Shown piece after piece: positions 61,673 to 64,000 of a stretch of 64,000 nucleotides of DNA. Origin of the DNA: Variovorax paradoxus (GTDB lineage: Bacteria; Pseudomonadota; Gammaproteobacteria; Burkholderiales; Burkholderiaceae_C); contig NZ_CP123990.1 of assembly GCF_029919115.1 (NCBI RefSeq), positions 3,556,001 through 3,620,000 on the forward strand. The letters are read 5' to 3'. Below the pieces are notes generated by a model, which was not told the DNA's origin, searched no databases, and saw nothing but the letters and a program-made list of their open reading frames with translations. Every line of letters starts with the position of its first letter. The stretch's first letter is position 1. Made by a program: the position numbers and the translations under genes.

Positions 61673-63574
61673 CTAACGTCCGGCGGACAATTCTTCCTGC
61701 CGCTCCAGGGCGGCCAGCAATTCGTCGTCGATCTGGGCGTGGCGCTGGCTCAGTTCGGCGGCGCGCGAGGCATCGGCGGCGTAAATCGCTCCGCCGTCGA
61801 GTTCGAGCATTTCGCCGATGCGCTTTTGCTCGGCTTCGAGCGCTTCGATCAGGGCGGGAAGGGCGTCGAGTTCACGCTGCTCCTTGTAGCTGAGCTTCTT
61901 GCGCGGCGCTGCCGGGCGAGCGTTCGCCGGTTCGGCGGGCGCCGCGGCTGGCGCGGCTGCAGGCGCCGGTGGGCTGGCAGCCTGCCGTTGTTCGGCAATC
62001 TCGCGAGCGCGCTTCGATTGGATCAACCAGTCTTGCACACTGCCTTCATATTCGCGCCAGCGGCCATCGCCTTCGAAAGCGATCGTGCTGGTCACCACAT
62101 TGTCCAGGAAGGTCCGGTCATGGCTGACCAGGAACACGGTCCCGTCGTAATCCTGCAGCAGGCCCTCGAGCAGTTCGAGGGTGTCGATGTCCAGGTCGTT
62201 GGTCGGTTCGTCGAGCACAAGCACGTTGGCCGGCCGAGCGAAGAGGCGTGCCAGCAGCAGCCGGTTGCGCTCGCCGCCGCTGAGCGAGCGAACCGGGGAG
62301 TTCGCGCGTGCAGGGGAGAAGAGAAAGTCGGAAAGGTAGCTTTTGACGTGCTTGCGCTGGTTGCCGATTTCGATCCATTCGCTGCCGGGGCTGATGAAGT
62401 CTTCCAGCGTGGCGTCGAGGTCGAGCTTGTCGCGCATCTGGTCGAAATACGCTACCTGCAGGTTGGTGCCGCGGCGGATCTTGCCGCTGTCGGGCTCGAG
62501 TTCGCCGAGGATGAGCTTGAGCAGCGTGGTCTTGCCCGCACCGTTGGGGCCGAGCAGGCCGACTTTGTCGCCGCGCAGGATGGTGCCGGTGAAATTACGG
62601 ATCACCGTCTTCTCGCCGAAGGACTTTGTCGCTTCGGTGAGTTCGGCCACGATCTTGCCGCTTGATTGGCCTGATGCCACGTCCATGTTGACGCTGCCCT
62701 GGACTTCCCGGCGCGCAGCGCGGCTTGCCCGCAGGGCTTCGAGCCGGCTGATGCGGCTTTGGCTGCGGGTGCGGCGGGCTTCGACACCCTTGCGGATCCA
62801 GATCTCCTCTTGCGCCAGCAATTTGTCGGCCTTGGCGCTGATGATGGCTTCCTGGGCGAGTTGCTCTTCCTTCTGCAGGAGGTATTGCTCGAAATTGCCG
62901 GGATAGGAACCCAGCTTGCCCCGGTCCAACTCAACGATGCGGGTTGCGACACGGTTCAAGAAGCTGCGGTCGTGCGTAACTGTGACAACGCTTCCCTTGA
63001 AGTCGATCAGCAATTGCTCGAGCCATTCGATGGAGTCCAGATCCAGATGGTTGGTGGGCTCATCTAATAGGAGCACGTCTGGCGCGGCTACCAAGGCCTG
63101 TGCCAACGCGACACGCTTGCGGGTACCGCCGGAAAGGGAGCCGACGCGGGCGTTGCGGTCCAAATGGAGCCGATGCAATGTTTCTTCTACGCGCTGCTCC
63201 CAGTTCCAGGCGTCGAACGCTTCAATCTGCGACTGAAGGGCGTCCAGATCCAGGCCATCCGCACCAGAGAGATAGAGATCCCGTATGGCAATGACAGGCC
63301 CCAGGCCCTGGCTGGCTGCGGTAAATACATCCGCGTCCATATCCAGTTGAGGCTCCTGGGCGACGTATGCGACACGGAGGTTCTGCTGCATCTGCAGCGT
63401 GCCGTCGTCGGTCTTTTCCAGACCGCCCAATATCTTCAGCAACGACGACTTGCCCGCACCGTTGCGGCCGATGAGGCCGATGCGCTCGGATTCGAGAAGA
63501 GAAAAGTCCGCATGATCGAGCAGCGGGACGTGACCGAACGCGAGTTGGGCGTCGAGGAGTGTGATGAGTGCCAT
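61673..63574 (-). CDS. uup: ABC-F family ATPase Uup
   Basis: A 633-residue cytosolic tandem ATPase. The first ATPase has Walker A IGRNGAGKSS, signature LSGGTRKRVALAQAL and LLLDEPTNHLD. After the interdomain linker, the second has GPNGAGKTT, signature LSGGERNRLLLARLF and LVLDEPTNDLD. The C-terminal ~110 residues hold an Ala/Pro linker and a coiled coil (KEQRELDALPALIEALEAEQKRIGEM) that binds DNA in Uup. ABC-F proteins act on ribosomes or DNA and lack membrane parts. The start is taken at MALITLLDAQLAFGHV (63574); the frame extends further upstream only through the intergenic repeats. Confidence 0.93.
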   Translation of the reverse strand: MALITLLDAQLAFGHVPLLDHADFSLLESERIGLIGRNGAGKSSLLKILGGLEKTDDGTLQMQQNLRVAYVAQEPQLDMDADVFTAASQGLGPVIAIRDLYLSGADGLDLDALQSQIEAFDAWNWEQRVEETLHRLHLDRNARVGSLSGGTRKRVALAQALVAAPDVLLLDEPTNHLDLDSIEWLEQLLIDFKGSVVTVTHDRSFLNRVATRIVELDRGKLGSYPGNFEQYLLQKEEQLAQEAIISAKADKLLAQEEIWIRKGVEARRTRSQSRISRLEALRASRAARREVQGSVNMDVASGQSSGKIVAELTEATKSFGEKTVIRNFTGTILRGDKVGLLGPNGAGKTTLLKLILGELEPDSGKIRRGTNLQVAYFDQMRDKLDLDATLEDFISPGSEWIEIGNQRKHVKSYLSDFLFSPARANSPVRSLSGGERNRLLLARLFARPANVLVLDEPTNDLDIDTLELLEGLLQDYDGTVFLVSHDRTFLDNVVTSTIAFEGDGRWREYEGSVQDWLIQSKRAREIAEQRQAASPPAPAAAPAAAPAEPANARPAAPRKKLSYKEQRELDALPALIEALEAEQKRIGEMLELDGGAIYAADASRAAELSQRHAQIDDELLAALERQEELSAGR

Positions 63575-63600
63575 GTGGCACGGATTATCGGAGGTGCCCC

Positions 63601-63643
63601 CGTTCCTTACAGGGCAGCGCGAAGCGCTGCCCTGTAAGGAACG
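63601..63643. repeat. Perfect 20-bp palindrome with GAA loop
   Basis: The arm 63601-63620 and the arm 63624-63643 are exact reverse complements around GAA. It lies 27 bp before the uup start. It may be a hairpin at the end of the upstream transcript or a mobile-repeat end, and its right arm is also the start of the 67-bp tandem repeat. Confidence 0.85.
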
Positions 63644-63757
63644 GCTCCGGCGTCGATTTTGTTCACCGCAGTCTTGCAGCGCCCTGAATTGCGCTGCCCT
63701 GTAAGGAACGGCTCCGGCGTCGATTTTGTTCACCGCAGTCTTGCAGCGCCCTGAATT
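63624..63757. repeat. Perfect 67-bp tandem duplication
   Basis: 63624-63690 and 63691-63757 are identical over 67 bp. Each copy starts with the 20-bp palindrome arm and contains CGGCGTCGATTTTG and TTGCAGCGCCCTG. Identity of both copies suggests a recent duplication or ongoing slippage. The second copy supplies the -35 element of the promoter at 63741. Confidence 0.9.
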
Positions 63758-63768
63758 TGGCATATACT
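63741..63768 (+). promoter_or_regulatory. Sigma70-type promoter, pointing right
   Basis: TTGCAG (63741-63746), a 16-bp spacer and TATACT (63763-63768). It is followed by ~230 bp without a convincing gene up to the window edge. It does not drive uup, which faces the other way. Confidence 0.55.
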
Positions 63769-63864
63769 CGTGGGCTCGGCAGACAACGCTGCAAAGCGCT
63801 TCTAGCGGCCACCCTGACCGGGTGGAAGGCAAGAAGATGGAAGTCGAAAAAATCTTCTTCGAAG

Positions 63865-63894
63865 TTGACGCGGTTTGAAAAAACAGTGCATAAT
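63865..63894 (+). promoter_or_regulatory. Strong sigma70-type promoter with A-rich upstream region
   Basis: TTGACG (63865-63870), an 18-bp spacer and CATAAT (63889-63894), with an A-rich stretch before the -35 like an UP element. The start would fall near 63900 and point off the right edge. Confidence 0.65.
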
Positions 63895-63976
63895 CGAAGG
63901 CTCCGCTGAAGCAGCTTCAGCGTCTTGCAACGAAGGTTGCGGGGTGCGACAAGAAGATGTGGAAAGCGAAAAAAGT

Positions 63977-64000
63977 TTGACGGTACTTAAAAAACCGTGA
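63977..64000 (+). promoter_or_regulatory. Second strong promoter, truncated by the window edge
   Basis: TTGACG at 63977-63982 is preceded by A-rich sequence and AAGAAGATG-type sequence repeated from the promoter 112 bp upstream. Its -10 element would lie just beyond base 64000. Tandem strong promoters of this kind precede rRNA operons in related bacteria. Confidence 0.5.

Noticed and set aside
63624..63757. Possible CRISPR array
   Set aside because: Two directly abutting 67-bp copies without spacers and no cas genes; it is a simple tandem duplication.

Overview
The window is GC-rich, densely packed bacterial chromosome. Gene content points to a betaproteobacterium of the order Burkholderiales, family Comamonadaceae, most like Variovorax. 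The signs are several Burkholderiales-type families (DUF3108, DUF3567, DUF2242, tripartite-tricarboxylate solute-binding proteins), a minimal PutA, a CYP102-type P450 and wax-ester/PHA-granule genes. The genus is inferred from gene content, not from a search.

Left end (1-4017): an open frame runs off the left edge and joins the first 300 residues of the pilus-retraction ATPase PilT in frame to an Lhr-like DEXH helicase. It diverges from yggS. Next (4021-10001) is a minus-strand accessory block: a VirD4-type coupling ATPase, a 47-residue ORF, a beta-propeller lipoprotein, and an 875-residue protein whose C-terminus resembles the XVIPCD secretion domain of bacteria-killing type IV secretion effectors. 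The 47-residue ORF repeats the start of that effector. This block is the best candidate for an undescribed system: an effector/immunity module beside its own coupling protein.

Central part: amino-acid catabolism (10173-19585) has an Lrp-type regulator divergent from minimal putA, then glutamate dehydrogenase, a small kinase, a lipoprotein, arginase and an S9 oligopeptidase. A storage-lipid group (19774-24255) has a wax-ester synthase, two phasin-like proteins, a TetR regulator and an alpha/beta hydrolase; the first three carry Lys/Ala-rich histone-like tails. Fatty-acid metabolism (24271-34986) has a self-sufficient P450, a MITE-like inverted repeat, an amino-acid-type binding protein, a TetR regulator, an acyl-CoA ligase and a one-chain acyl-CoA carboxylase.

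Right half: envelope and secreted proteins (35052-42906) include a GDSL hydrolase, a catalytically degenerate trypsin-like protein, and a trimeric autotransporter divergent from a LuxR-type regulator, with purU among them. Then come an omega-transaminase, ChaN, an AbrB-family membrane protein, small conserved proteins, and an aromatic-type cluster (FAH hydrolase, LuxR regulator, FAD monooxygenase, DUF2783 protein, solute-binding protein). A probable copper-acquisition group (56118-59837: DUF2946, TonB receptor, YcnI-PCuAC fusion) is followed by a phospholipase D-like protein and uup.

Right end (63575-64000): no gene, but a 20-bp palindrome, a perfect 67-bp tandem duplication and up to three promoter-like elements pointing out of the window, as expected in front of a stable-RNA operon or another highly expressed gene. 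No tRNA, rRNA, CRISPR array or transposase gene was recognised inside the window.
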